Source of the DNA: Ruminococcus sp.
GTDB lineage: Bacteria; Bacillota; Clostridia; Oscillospirales; Ruminococcaceae
Assembly (NCBI GenBank): GCA_017521805.1
Contig: JAFXDK010000013.1
Span: 1-33,079 of the forward strand
Direction of reading: 5' to 3'
DNA length: 33,079 nt
Part shown: positions 7,639 through 19,400 of the stretch, piece after piece
Position numbering within the stretch: position 1 is the stretch's first letter
How the letters are laid out: every line of letters starts with the position of its first letter
The notes under the pieces: generated by a model
The model's input: only the letters and a program-made list of their open reading frames with translations
Databases searched by the model: none
Told to the model about the DNA's origin: nothing
Made by a program: the position numbers and the translations under genes

Positions 7639-8520
7639 TTAAACCTCCCTTCCTGCCAGCACCAGACGTGAGGCAATTTCTCTCGGTGATTTTGTTTTGC
7701 GCTTGCCGCCGAATACCCATACACAAACAAGAATCAGTACAAAAGGTGCACAGATAAAAGGTATAACAAGCATGGGGTCAATTTTTACCATTTCAGCAAC
7801 AACTCTGTACTCTTTCTTGTATACCGTTTCGATACGGTGTGAACGGATAAGAAGTCGATGCGTATTAACACCGTAAGGTGTACAAGTCATAAGTGTTACA
7901 TAATCGCTGTTAGGGATAATTGAAAGCGTGTTCATTTCGTGAGGCTCTACAATAAGTATTTCCTCAACTTCATAGGTATATATACGGTCGAGGATATTAA
8001 TTGTAAAAACATCGCCTTTTTCAATTCTGTCAAGGTCTGTGAAAAGTCTTGCTGAGGGCAATCCTCTGTGCGCCGAAATAACAGAATGTGTATTCGCTCC
8101 GCCGACGGGGAGAGACGAACCCTCCAGATGTCCTGCGGCGATATTCAGAACCTCCTCGCTTGTGCCGTGATATATCGGGAGTTCTACCTGTATAACGGGG
8201 ATTGAGATATATCCCATAATTCCCGTACCCGACACATTGAGCGCTGTTTCATAGCCTGAAATTTTGCTGTAATTCACAAATGGCGATTCAAGCCTTGCAA
8301 TTTTCTCGTTGTACTCGTTTGCCTTGGCAATTAACTTGTCTGTTCTGTCTGTGTCCATTTTTGCAACTGCCACTTCATAATTGGCAACTGCTCGGCTTTG
8401 CACCTTGGAATTCCACCAATCGCTTACGATAGGGTAAAGCATCACGGAGACTCCCACGAACAGCATTAATGTAAAAAATATTGTTGCAAATAAGCTTGAT
8501 TTATTGATTTTTTTCTTCAT
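7639..8520 (-). CDS. srtC: Class C sortase (pilin polymerase)
   Basis: A 293-residue enzyme that joins pilins by cleaving their LPXTG signals and linking the Thr to a Lys of the next subunit. It has the class C layout: an N-terminal membrane helix (about 10-30), the sortase barrel, and a C-terminal membrane helix (about 250-270) with a basic tail. The family motifs are clear: LPIYHGTSEEVLNIAAGHL, SLPVGGANTHSVISAHRGLP with His151, and TLMTCTPYGVNTHRLLIR with Cys213 and Arg222. The lid that usually covers the active site carries Asp-Pro-aromatic; here the matching segment reads Ser79-Pro80-Phe81, so the lid Asp appears replaced. GGGAGGA precedes the ATG, and a strong hairpin lies just upstream. 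Confidence 0.95.
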   Translation of the reverse strand: MKKKINKSSLFATIFFTLMLFVGVSVMLYPIVSDWWNSKVQSRAVANYEVAVAKMDTDRTDKLIAKANEYNEKIARLESPFVNYSKISGYETALNVSGTGIMGYISIPVIQVELPIYHGTSEEVLNIAAGHLEGSSLPVGGANTHSVISAHRGLPSARLFTDLDRIEKGDVFTINILDRIYTYEVEEILIVEPHEMNTLSIIPNSDYVTLMTCTPYGVNTHRLLIRSHRIETVYKKEYRVVAEMVKIDPMLVIPFICAPFVLILVCVWVFGGKRKTKSPREIASRLVLAGREV

Positions 8521-8536
8521 GGGATCCTCCCTAATG

Positions 8537-8565
8537 GCCGCCGACGGCTTTTCACCGTCGGCGGC
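8537..8565 (-). promoter_or_regulatory. GC-rich mRNA hairpin between major pilin and srtC
   Basis: A perfect 11-bp stem (8537-8547 with 8555-8565) and a 7-nt loop. On the - strand it is followed not by U's but by the srtC ribosome binding site. It is therefore more likely an RNA-processing, 3'-end stabilising or partial-stop element than a plain terminator. Confidence 0.7.
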
Positions 8566-8627
8566 ATAATTAGGTCAATTAGCCTTTAGTTTTGTTTTCT
8601 ATTCTGATTAAATATTACTATTTTAAC

Positions 8628-10310
8628 TTATTCCTCAGACTTCTTCATTCTTCTCTTGGAAATGAGGTATACGCCGCCGATAGCTGCCATTGCGCCACCG
8701 CCAAGGTAGAAGATTGTTGTACCGATACCACCGGTACCGGGGAGAACTGAACCCTTATTATTTTCAATTATTACAGAGTTGCTCGCATTAGCATTCTCAT
8801 TTGTACCCTGTGTAATTGAAGCAGTTAATGCAGTTAAATCAGTACCAACGGTATCATAAGTTGCTGTTAATTTATTAATTACTACATCAGGACATTTATT
8901 ATATTCAGCAGAAGGTGTTGCAATTTCCTTTATTACATATTTCTGATCATCATCTAATCCTAAGATTCTAAATGTAGCTAATCTACCCTCTGTAGTAGAA
9001 GTAGTGATTACGGTTATCTTATCTTCATCTGCATCATCTGCTGTGGCAATACGATAATAATCAATACCGCCTGCTGTTCCTGCTGATACAAGACTCATAG
9101 CAGTTTCACTATCACCTTCATACAAACTAAACTTAGCACCAGCAAGAGCAGGTTTATCAGCAAGACTACCGTCTACCTTACTTGCATCAAATGTATATGT
9201 CCAATCGTAAACAGTATCTTCCTCAGTATCATTTGTAGAGTGAGTATTTCCGCTTCCACTCTGGTTTGGATTATTAGAGTATGTCAGGTAAGCTGTATTA
9301 TCATTATGCTTATCATCATCAGCACCTGATGAAACCTCAGCTCCTCCATTCAAAACAGCTGAATAGTATGTATAAATTGTACCGCCTGCCGCAAGGTTTA
9401 AGGATTTAAGGTCAAAATTAATGTAGAAATCTTCTACAAAATCAACTGTAGATGAATCATCAGCCGCTGTTATTGTAATATTTGACGGTGTTCCTGTTCC
9501 GTCCCAAAGTGTAGTTGCAGTAGAACCAGCTGTTGCAGGCTGATATTCAATCTTAGTTACTCCAGAATAAGTGAGACCAGCTTCCATATCATCACGAATG
9601 ATATACTTATAAGTGTCATAATCACTTATATCCGGAACTGTTGTTGCGATATAATATTCAACAGTATCACCAATCTGGTTGTCGCCAACGTCTCCCCATT
9701 CGTCAGTTTCATTATGCTTAATCTTCTTTACAAGTGAAGGAGCATCAGTTTTAATTTCAACTGTTTCATCATCAGTTACTTTAAGAATGAATCTTGTCTT
9801 AGCGTCACCAGAATCAGTACCGGAATTTTCGGCATCCTTAACGAAATAGTAACCTGTAGCAAGATTTTCAATCACTCCATTACTTGATGTAGCAGGCGCT
9901 GCATCATCCACTGGTTTAAGTGAGTCATTTACAATTTTAGCAAGAAGCTTAGCATTATCAGCAGCAGTAATATCTGCCAATACTTCAGCAACTGCAGCAG
10001 CGGATGCGCCATCTGCAATTGACGATATACCTAAATCGGTTGCATTAAATTGGAGATTGTTAATAAACACACTTGAATTGATGTTGGAACCCCAAGTTAT
10101 GTTGGTAAGTGTGTTTGTTTTTTCATCCAAATCGCCTTTAAAAATCTGATATGCTTCAAATGTGTGACTTGCAAAAGGTATACTTGCATCACCCTTAGTA
10201 ATTGTAATATTAGCAGCTGATGAAACAGCTGGCATAACAGCACAAGCTGCTAAAAGTGAAGCGGAAGTGATGGCTGCGAATCTCTTAAAAGTTCTGTTAG
10301 TTTTTTTCAT
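8628..10310 (-). CDS. Major (backbone) pilin, SpaH/EbpB-like, LPGTG
   Basis: A 560-residue shaft subunit. The signal peptide is about 1-33 (cleavage near SSA/A). An N-terminal domain follows to about 185. The backbone middle domain starts with APSLVKKIKH, where fimbrial isopeptide domains carry their linking lysine, and continues with IGDTVEYYIATTVPD, a common family stretch. A Cna-B/SpaA domain closes the chain, with an E-box-like segment YVIKEIATPSAEY at about 450-462. The LPGTG signal is at 523-527, then a membrane helix and a KRRMKKSEE tail. A canonical YPK pilin motif is not evident; the lysines in LVKKIK are the best candidates. AAAGGAG precedes the ATG. The order tip, backbone, polymerase matches known pilus islands. 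Confidence 0.93.
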   Translation of the reverse strand: MKKTNRTFKRFAAITSASLLAACAVMPAVSSAANITITKGDASIPFASHTFEAYQIFKGDLDEKTNTLTNITWGSNINSSVFINNLQFNATDLGISSIADGASAAAVAEVLADITAADNAKLLAKIVNDSLKPVDDAAPATSSNGVIENLATGYYFVKDAENSGTDSGDAKTRFILKVTDDETVEIKTDAPSLVKKIKHNETDEWGDVGDNQIGDTVEYYIATTVPDISDYDTYKYIIRDDMEAGLTYSGVTKIEYQPATAGSTATTLWDGTGTPSNITITAADDSSTVDFVEDFYINFDLKSLNLAAGGTIYTYYSAVLNGGAEVSSGADDDKHNDNTAYLTYSNNPNQSGSGNTHSTNDTEEDTVYDWTYTFDASKVDGSLADKPALAGAKFSLYEGDSETAMSLVSAGTAGGIDYYRIATADDADEDKITVITTSTTEGRLATFRILGLDDDQKYVIKEIATPSAEYNKCPDVVINKLTATYDTVGTDLTALTASITQGTNENANASNSVIIENNKGSVLPGTGGIGTTIFYLGGGAMAAIGGVYLISKRRMKKSEE

Positions 10311-10343
10311 AATAATTCTCCTTTAAAATAAATTTTCATTTGC

Positions 10344-10375
10344 GGGGAGGGTATGAGCCTAAACACGCCCTCCCC
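10344..10375 (-). promoter_or_regulatory. GC-rich hairpin between tip adhesin and major pilin
   Basis: A perfect 8-bp stem, GGGGAGGG with CCCTCCCC (10344-10351, 10368-10375), sits between the two genes. No U-tract follows, and I see no clear promoter in the 91-bp gap. It probably marks an RNA cleavage or stability boundary. Confidence 0.6.
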
Positions 10376-10401
10376 TTTCATTGTTTGTTATGCTTTTGCG
10401 T

Positions 10402-13400
10402 TTATTCTTCACGACGTTTTCTCTCGCGTCGTTTAAGACCTGTGAACCCGGCTATACCCAGAAGCATTAACGCGCCTCCGAAGTAGTAGTATGTCTTTAC
10501 TCCGCTTCCGCCGGTGGATGGGAGTTGGCCTTGTGTTTCGGATACAAACTTGTTTCCGACTGTTGCTGTGTTTAAATCGCCTTCCTGAACTGGAACAATA
10601 CCGTTGTTGTAGTAAACATATGGCATATAAATTGTATTACCTGAGTTGATAAGGTATCCGCCTTCCTTCAACGGTTTATAATCATTTTCGCTCAGTTTGT
10701 AAGCAACTTCCTCGATGTAATAGTAATATGGATTACCCTTTGAATCATACATTGGAAGATCAGATATTTCCTTACTCCATTCATCAGCATTAGAGTTTGT
10801 TATTTCGATTATTCTGACTTCATCAAGGAACTTCTCATTTGGAAGATGAGGAACCTTTGGTCTTTCCTTTATCTGGATTGTAATAGTATCAGTAGAGTCC
10901 TTATAATCATCGGTTGCCCTTAATATGATTTCAGCGTCAACATTTTTTGTTACGAGTTTTTCTGTCTTTTTGTAGAATGTTGCGATTTCTTTTCCGTCAG
11001 ATGTTTTAAATTCTATTGTATACACATTATCGGCAACAGTTACGTCATCTGAATTTTCAGCAGACCATTCTATATTTCCGATTGTGTTGTTTACTGTGAA
11101 TACCTGACTGTCTGAATAATCCATAAATTCTTCGCCGTCGATTACAATTCCGTCCTTGACAGTTAATTTAATAATTTTGAACAACTTATTATCAACTGTA
11201 GCACGAATTTTAACTTCTCCAGGTACAAGTGCTTTAACTTTATATGTACCGTTGCTATAAGTTTCCGGCAATTCAACACTTCCACTTGGTTCTGCTGTTA
11301 ACTCTGTAATATTACATCCTACAGTATTGATTGTTAAGTCAAATTCTTCATTTACTCTTACATCACTTCTTTCAGGTATTAGATTTAACTCTCTTCCGTC
11401 AGTCTTGTATACAATATCAATGCTTGATAAAGTTACACTTGTTGTTGAATCATCAGACCACCAAATCTCAAAACTGTAGTAACCGTTCTCTTGACCTACA
11501 GGTATTTTATCAGCAAATGTTTCAGTATTCCATTGCAATGAACCGCTTCCTTGAATGTCACAATTAGTTTTACCACTACTTTTAATCTCGGTATCACCAT
11601 TATATATTACGTGAACAATCTGGTCGCTCTTCATATTTCCGCTCAAATTCGCTTTTATAAACTGAATTTCAGCATTTGACGGAATATCCATAAGATTGAA
11701 CTTATATTTACCTGTTCGACGTACCTTTTTATCAATTACAAAGTTTTTATGTTTATAATTTTCGCCAAGAACTTGAACTGTAAATGTAGCTGTTTTTCCC
11801 TCAGTATCAGTACCGACTATTGTGTATGTGTTAGCTGTGGTTCCGGCTTTCCAGTTTTTACCGGTTGAGTCAATACTAAAGTCTGCTTCTGTAATGTCAA
11901 TTAAAGTATTGTCTGATTTCTTAATTTTCCATGTAACATCACCTGTATTATTTAGGATATCAACTGTGAATTCTTCGCCTTGTTCTAAATAGTACTTTGA
12001 CGGAGTAAGTATCAGTGGAATTTGCCAGTGCACCACAATAGATGCTATTGACAGATTCTCAGAATACCATTGACCTAATTTAATGCTTGTAACATTAGTA
12101 TTCACAGATATATTACATGTAGTTGACTGATCAGTATTATATTGAGCTATATGATTATTGTTACCATTGATATATACGGGACCATTTCCTTTTCCGTTAA
12201 AGCTAATGGTAATTGAATCAACATATTTTTGTAATTCTACAGGAATTGATATTGGTATATCGGTATCAAAATTTAATCCAGTTGTAAATGGGATAGTACC
12301 AGATGTCTGACCATTCATTATGTCCTCATTAATGCTGATAGCTGTAGGATTGAAAGCGAAAGCTTTAGGATAAGTTTCAAGATTTTCAACGTCAACTGCT
12401 GCAGCACTTGGAGTACTTGTAATAACACCGTCAACTTCTGATTCATCACCATAAAGATTTGAATTAGGAGTACCTGTAAGTCCGTATGAACCATACTCAA
12501 CGCCCTCGATCATAGTTGAACGTGCGCCTGTACCATAGAAGTAGTACAAACCTGCCGCTGCACCAACAAGACCTGAGTTATAGTCGATTGCAACCTCGTT
12601 ACAACAATAGTCGTGGAGGTCATCAATGTAAACGTGAGCCGAAGTTGGATGATCGTGATTGTATTGTGCCATCTGAACCTGTTTAGACGGATCGTGAGCT
12701 GCAAATGCAGGACCGCCTGCCAATGCACCGATTAATGTATAGCCGTCTTCGTCATAGCCACAATTAAGTCTGTATTCTTCGTGTGTATCCCAGCCAGATG
12801 CTGCTCTGTGGTGAGCCGCCTGTGGTGTGTCAACGTCAAATCCTTCGGGTACAAAGTTTGTTACAAGACAAATTGGTTTGCCTGTTGTATCAATTGTACC
12901 GTTGTTACATTCGCCGTATGCACTTGAAGCAGTACTATTCTTTACAATTTCGTCTTTCCAATCGTTATCGCCGAGAAGCTGATTCATCTGACCTACTACC
13001 CATTCAAGATATGTATTCTTTTTATCAGAAACATGCTTTGCAGCTATCAGAGTTGCTGTCTGAGCCATTGCGTTGAATCGAGCTGTACCCCAGTCGTGAA
13101 CGTAATAGTAATCATTACCAATATATTTACTATCAATCCAAGCAGTAACTGTGCTCCAATCACCTGTGTCATAAGCTGTTGCCGCTGCTGCTGCAAGATA
13201 AACGCCGTCCCATTCAAGCTTCCCTGCTTCTGTTGTTCTTGCATCTAAGTATTTTTTCTTGTTATCTGTTGAATCTAAATCTGGATTGTTTCTTACTGAC
13301 TTTGCCTTATAAATCCAAGCTGCTGCTAAAGCCTTATCATCACCATCACCACTACCCTGAGGATAGAATGAGTTAGAATATGGGCCTGTGCCTTCTGCAA

Positions 13401-16400
13401 ATTCGTAAAGCTTTTCAGCAAGATTGAGATAATCTTCATCACCGAAATTCAAGTAGCCAAGAGCAAGAGCTGCTGCATATTCATAAGCTATATCACTTCC
13501 ATATTCGCTCCAGATCATAATTCTTGTATCTTCTGACTGATGTTCAGGTGCACACCACTCTACGTGGTCGCCTTCACCGTCGCCCTTTTGAACAAGAATC
13601 TTGGTAATCTTACCGTCATCGCCATACTCTACTGAATTTTCAAAGAATTCATAGAATCTTTTAAGAATCGTTTCGAGATGATTTGCTTCTTCGTTGTACA
13701 TCTTATAATACTGATCACTATTTTTATCAGCACCATTATCATCGTTAGTTGTTGTATTATCCTTAAAGAATTCAAGATAAATCCAGCTGAGCATTGAAGC
13801 TGTATAACCCTGCGGTAAACCAAACATTACGTGGTCGCCCGCATCGTGGTAGCCTCCGGGAACTTCATCTCCAACGTGACAATTTGTTCTCCAAGCTAAA
13901 GCACTGTTTTGGTATACATCATCGCCGCACATATTCGCGTCATAGAAGTAGAGTGAATGTTGTAATAATCTCTTGTAGTCGTCCTTGTAATCGTAAGTTG
14001 TTCCGCTGGTAATATTTTCGTCAGTATATGGTGCATCTGTTTCTGTGTAAGAAGGAGCAACTGATGAACGATACAATTGAAGCATTACTGAATATGGACG
14101 AGTTCCTGTTTCGCCGTCCCAATACTTCTGGAGCTTAAGACTGCCTTTGTCAACATTAAATGTGTTTTCAACTTCAAAACCGTTGCATTCAGTTTCTACA
14201 TTATCAACCATTTTATAAAGTGTTCCGTCAGTTTTAACCCCAACCTCTTGGGTAGGGTAAGTATCATCCCAACCGTAAGTAGTATTAACTTCAACTATGC
14301 GATACTCATAACCCTTTGGCAGACCTTTAAATTCGCCATAATATGTAACTGTTTTATTAGCATCATCTTCGGTACATCCCTTGCTTGTTAATGTAAGCGT
14401 CTTTCCGGGAAGGTCTGTCCAGTTTACTCCGTCAATTTTTGCCTGCAGCTTAACCTTAATTGAATTAGTTATGAATACATCGCTCTTATTATAGCCAGCA
14501 TAACTCCAAAGCTTTTGAATTGGAATATCTACTGTATCAGCTGTATTTGTTACTGTAATTGTACCGCCTTGGTTAAAGCTGAGAGGTACTTTCACGCCGT
14601 TTTCGTCTACTGTTTCAACTTCCGAGGTGTAACCGTTAGCTCCGTTTGCCTCTGCTACTGTGTAGTAGTACAATCCTTCGCTTTCGTTATCGTTGACATA
14701 CATTGGTAAGTTTTCCCAGATGTACTGCCAGTCGTTGGCCTCGGTTAATGTAGCTACTCCACCTGTAGGAGTTCCGTCAACAATATATGGATTACACTCT
14801 ATAAAGCCATTTGCATCAGCACCAGTTTCAGATTTTATGGTTCCGTCTGCATTAACTGTCTTACGTTTAAGCTGAATTGTTACTGTCTTTCTGAACTCTG
14901 TAATTCCTCTGTCCCCTGCCCACTTCTTTTCAACCTTAAGCTTCATAACATTGCCAATTTCTTTATTCTTAATTTTAATGTCATTTCCGCCAGGTGATAT
15001 AATAAGTGGTACATCGGGTGTTTCAGGTGTTTCGGGGGTTTCAGGTTCTTCGCTATTAGCTTCTACATTAATTTCCGCAGTTGCACTTACTTCTGGCTTA
15101 CCTTCTTTTGTAGCCTTTACAGTAATTGTAATCTTTCCATTCTGAACATATGATTCCAAAGCAGGAGAATTGTTAGTAAACTCGTTATTGTTTATATAGT
15201 ACTTTATAGTGTAATCACTTGTAGGTTGATTTTCAATGCTAAGATTAATATTTTCACCTATTTTAACAGTTTCAGGTGCAGTTAATTTCATTTCTAAAAC
15301 TGTCAGGGTAACGGATTGTGTTTCTTCGCTTCCGTTAGCTTTAGCTGTAATTACAAAATCACCTGCTTGTTTTGCTACGACTTTTGTATCACTATCAATT
15401 ATTTCAGCTGTGTCAGTATTGCGACTTGATGTAATAGAACCATTTTGAATAGTAAGATTTACTGTTTCACCAATACAAACTTCATAATCACTTAATGAAA
15501 TGCTTAATGCATCTTGAGAAGGTACAGTAACATTTGCATTTGCAATTACATCTGTATCGCCGTCCTTTGTAGCCTTAGCAGTAATTATGATTGTTTGACC
15601 TGCATAATCGCCGCTTACAGTAGAGTCAGAATTAATCTCTTGCTCACCTATATAATACTTTATGGTATATCCATTAGGTCGATTTGTTAAGTTGAGATTA
15701 AATTTGCTACCTACAGAAACAGTTTGATTTGTATTTTCAAAAGCCATTACGTTAACTGTTATTGCAGCGGTATCTTCTGCTATTACTGTATTGCTGCTGT
15801 TTAAAGCCTTTGCTGTAATTGTAATCGTTCCATTCTGAACATATGAGTTCAAAGCAGGAGTATTGTTAGAAATTTCGTTATTGTTTATATAGTACTTTAT
15901 AGTATAATTTTCTGTAGGTGGGTTTGTAATATTAGTACTAAGTTCAATATTATCACCTATTTCAACACTTCCCGGTGCATTTAAGGTTATTTTTGTTTCC
16001 GTGTCATCGCTTGACTCTTCGTAGTATACCTTAACAGAACTAAGTATAGCTCCCCATCCATTTACACTAAGAGTAGTTATATTATTCGCTGGGGTTTTGC
16101 CATTCCATACGCCATGGAAATTACCGTCAGATTTTGGAATTGAAACTAAAGTATTACCATCCCATGAACTTCCATCGCCACAACTCAAACCAGTACTTGT
16201 ATCACTAGCATTCGCAAAATATACACTTGTACTTCCTATTTTAATTTGACCATTTTGTTTGTCAAGAGCAAATTCTACTTTTGTTACATTTTTACCTTGC
16301 AGTAATGATGCCACATTTGCATCCTGCCCGTTCTTAATCTTATTAAATAATTCACTATTATTATTTGCATCAAATACAACTACCTTTTCTACTCCCTTAA

Positions 16401-19400
16401 CATTTACATTGCCAATTGAGTTAAGAGATACATCCGCCAACACTCTGATACCTGTCTGCTTCATAGCAAAAGCCATAAGAGAAGTAATACCTTTGGTAAC
16501 ATTAGTCGTATCAAGTTCATCTACAGAAGCTGTAGCTGCTGCACTAATCGGAGATGTACTATCAGCCTCAGCAGAAATATGATATACACGGTTTCCATTT
16601 ACAGGACAATATGGTGCATTACCATCATATCCATCTGGTGAATCGCCCCATATTTTCTCGCCTTTGGAATTGACAATCTTTATTTTATCTTCGCCGCTTG
16701 TTTGTCCTTCTTTATATACTGCCTCAATTGAAATAGCTACTACGCCTTTTGTTTGTTCAGGAAGTTGGATATAATGATTATAGTCAGCAACATGTTCTGT
16801 TATTGTTGGATTTTCAATAATCGAAGTTTCACCATTAGCAAGATGGAAAGTCATTTTATTTACTTTATAATTTGTAGAATATTGATTATTACAGAACATT
16901 ACATTTTTTATAGTCTCTCCGCCCAGATTGACATAAGCTTCGAATGTACCGTCTGAATTCTCAATAACCTCAAAGTGTAATGGTGCCATCGCCGGCTCAT
17001 AACCTGTCGGAGCTGAAATTTCCTTAAGGTAATACTCTCCCGGTTTAAGATATCCGTTTTCAATATATCTCGGATTATAAACCTTGTAAGGCTCTTGACT
17101 GAAATCCAATGTTACCTGTCCGCCTGTAACAACGAACTTGGATAAAATCTCTGTACCGTCAGCGGCATATAAGCTGAATACTGCGTCTTTTTCACCCGTA
17201 CCAACTGTAATTTTATTGCCGTTCATATCAGTCTTAGTGATAACTGGCTTAATACCTGGGATAGGTACATTTTTCATACGGATTATATTGCTGCTGCTTG
17301 TAGAGTCGATAACTTCATAACCAGTTGGATTTTCAGCAGATTTTTTATTTGCAGGTTTTGTGCTGCTTCCTGTCCAGTAATGAACTGTATTATTATCCAC
17401 CTTTACCATGTAGATATCATCCGCACGCTCGTATAAACCGCCTGTATTGGATTCATGGAATGTGTAGATAGCACCTACATCTAATTGATTAAACTCTAAA
17501 ATCCACTCACTTGTTGTGCCTTTTAACCAATTCCAAATGCTTGTATCTACAGAAGTTCCATTCTTTAGAAGATCAATTTGTACATCCTTTACAGCTGCAC
17601 CGTTATCATTAACCTTTCTGAAAAGTATACCCTTTGTATTAGCAAATGTTATGTGAGTTTCAGGTACACTAACAATCATCTTTGAAGAGGGGTCGAAACA
17701 ATATTTCTTTCCGCCATATTCAAATTCATGAATAGAGGATATGTTAGAAATTATTGCTGTACCACCAGCTTCAACAGTTACATTATTTTGTAAATCTGTT
17801 GTTACTGTAAATTCTGTTTCGCCAATTGTAACTATTCTTGTATATGGATCAACCTTTGTTTTGTTATTGTCATTTTCATCTACATATGTGCGATAAATCA
17901 CATCCATTTCAGTTTTAAAAATTGGAGTATCTATTTCGTTTTCTTTATATGCTTTGATTGTTGTTTTAACGTGTGCAGGATATGTGAGATAATTGTGTGT
18001 TACAACATCTTCAAGAAAAACAACCTCTGTTACTTCAACATAGATTTTATCTTCAGTCTTTTTGTAACCTGTAGGAGCCTGTAACTCTTCGATTGTATAA
18101 GTATTCTGAACAACTAATTTATCGCTTGCGATTCCACTTATATCAATTACTTGTGAAACATATTTGTTGATTACGTATTGGTTTACAACCAAGTCAGAGT
18201 TAATAGCTTGGATTTCAACCTTGCTGACATTTTCCAGATTATTGCCGTCAATCTTTACCTTACCGTCTTTATCGATTGCGACTTCTTTACCTGTATAATC
18301 AGCAATGGGAGCACCGTTGGTATCAATTAATGTGTACTTAACTCTACCACCTGAATAAACATCAAGTACAACGCTTTCAAGCTTTTCACCCCAGTTGCCA
18401 AGCTCTATTATTTTGCTTTCATTCTGAGCAAGCTTGAATCCAGAGCCTGAAGTCTTGGTAACCATAATGCCCTTGGTTCTTACTTTTGGGATATATGAAC
18501 CAATTTCTAACCAGCCTTCACTAACTATAACTTCGAACTTTGTTATAGGCTTCTTTTCAGCATTTTCAATATCAGCTACGTTAATGTCAATGTAATTTCT
18601 TGTTTGATTTTGATTATCACCAGTTGTGCTTTGAATTGTTTCACTTTGTACTGTATAACCTTTCTTAGTACCTATGAGTTCATCGCCTGAATAAAACTTA
18701 ACATCAACTACATATGCATCCTTTGAATACTGGTCTTTTGCATAATCACTAACAATGAGCTTAATACCGTCATATTCTTCGCTATCACTTAAATCACCAT
18801 TAATTATTAATGTATTTGTACTAAAAACAGATGCAGCTCGCTTTAATGACCTAAGTGCATATGATGTAACAATATTACTGTTAGTAAATGAGGAGTTCCA
18901 TTCGGTTTCGGCACCACCTGAAAGTCTAACATTTATGTAAAACTCAAAGTTGCCATTGCCGAGGGTTGTAGTATCAATAGTTATAAGCTGTCCTTCGAAT
19001 TTAATGTATTCATTACTGAGAATTTTCTCCGTATTTGAAGAAAGATCTTTAACCCGGAATTCCAACACAGTACCAACTGATTGATCACCTATTTTTGCTA
19101 ATTGGATTGCGTGAATTCCATTTCCTTTATTATTAGGGAAAATGGAGAATTCAGCATTGATTTTTGCGGTTTTCCTTGCTATTTCCGCACCGGTTTTTTC
19201 TCTGAATACATAAGTGATATCGCCAACGCCTTGTGGTGTAAAGCTTGCTGTTGTTCCAGTACCACTTGCAAGTGTATTGGACTCAAAATAGTAGTAAACA
19301 ATCCATTCTACATCATTAGGATTTGCATCTGTATTAAGGTTTGCTGTAATATTGTTACCTGGTAAGAACGTACCAGCAAAGGTAATAGTACCTGTATGGG

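Noticed and set aside
7638-7730. Longer N terminus for the basal pilin (31 more residues)
   Set aside because: It overlaps srtC, has no ribosome site, and would bury the signal peptide; the ATG at 7637 has GGAGG.
13300-13370. Frameshift or split between GH9 and the Cna-B parts
   Set aside because: One open frame runs through without stop, with smooth linkers on both sides.
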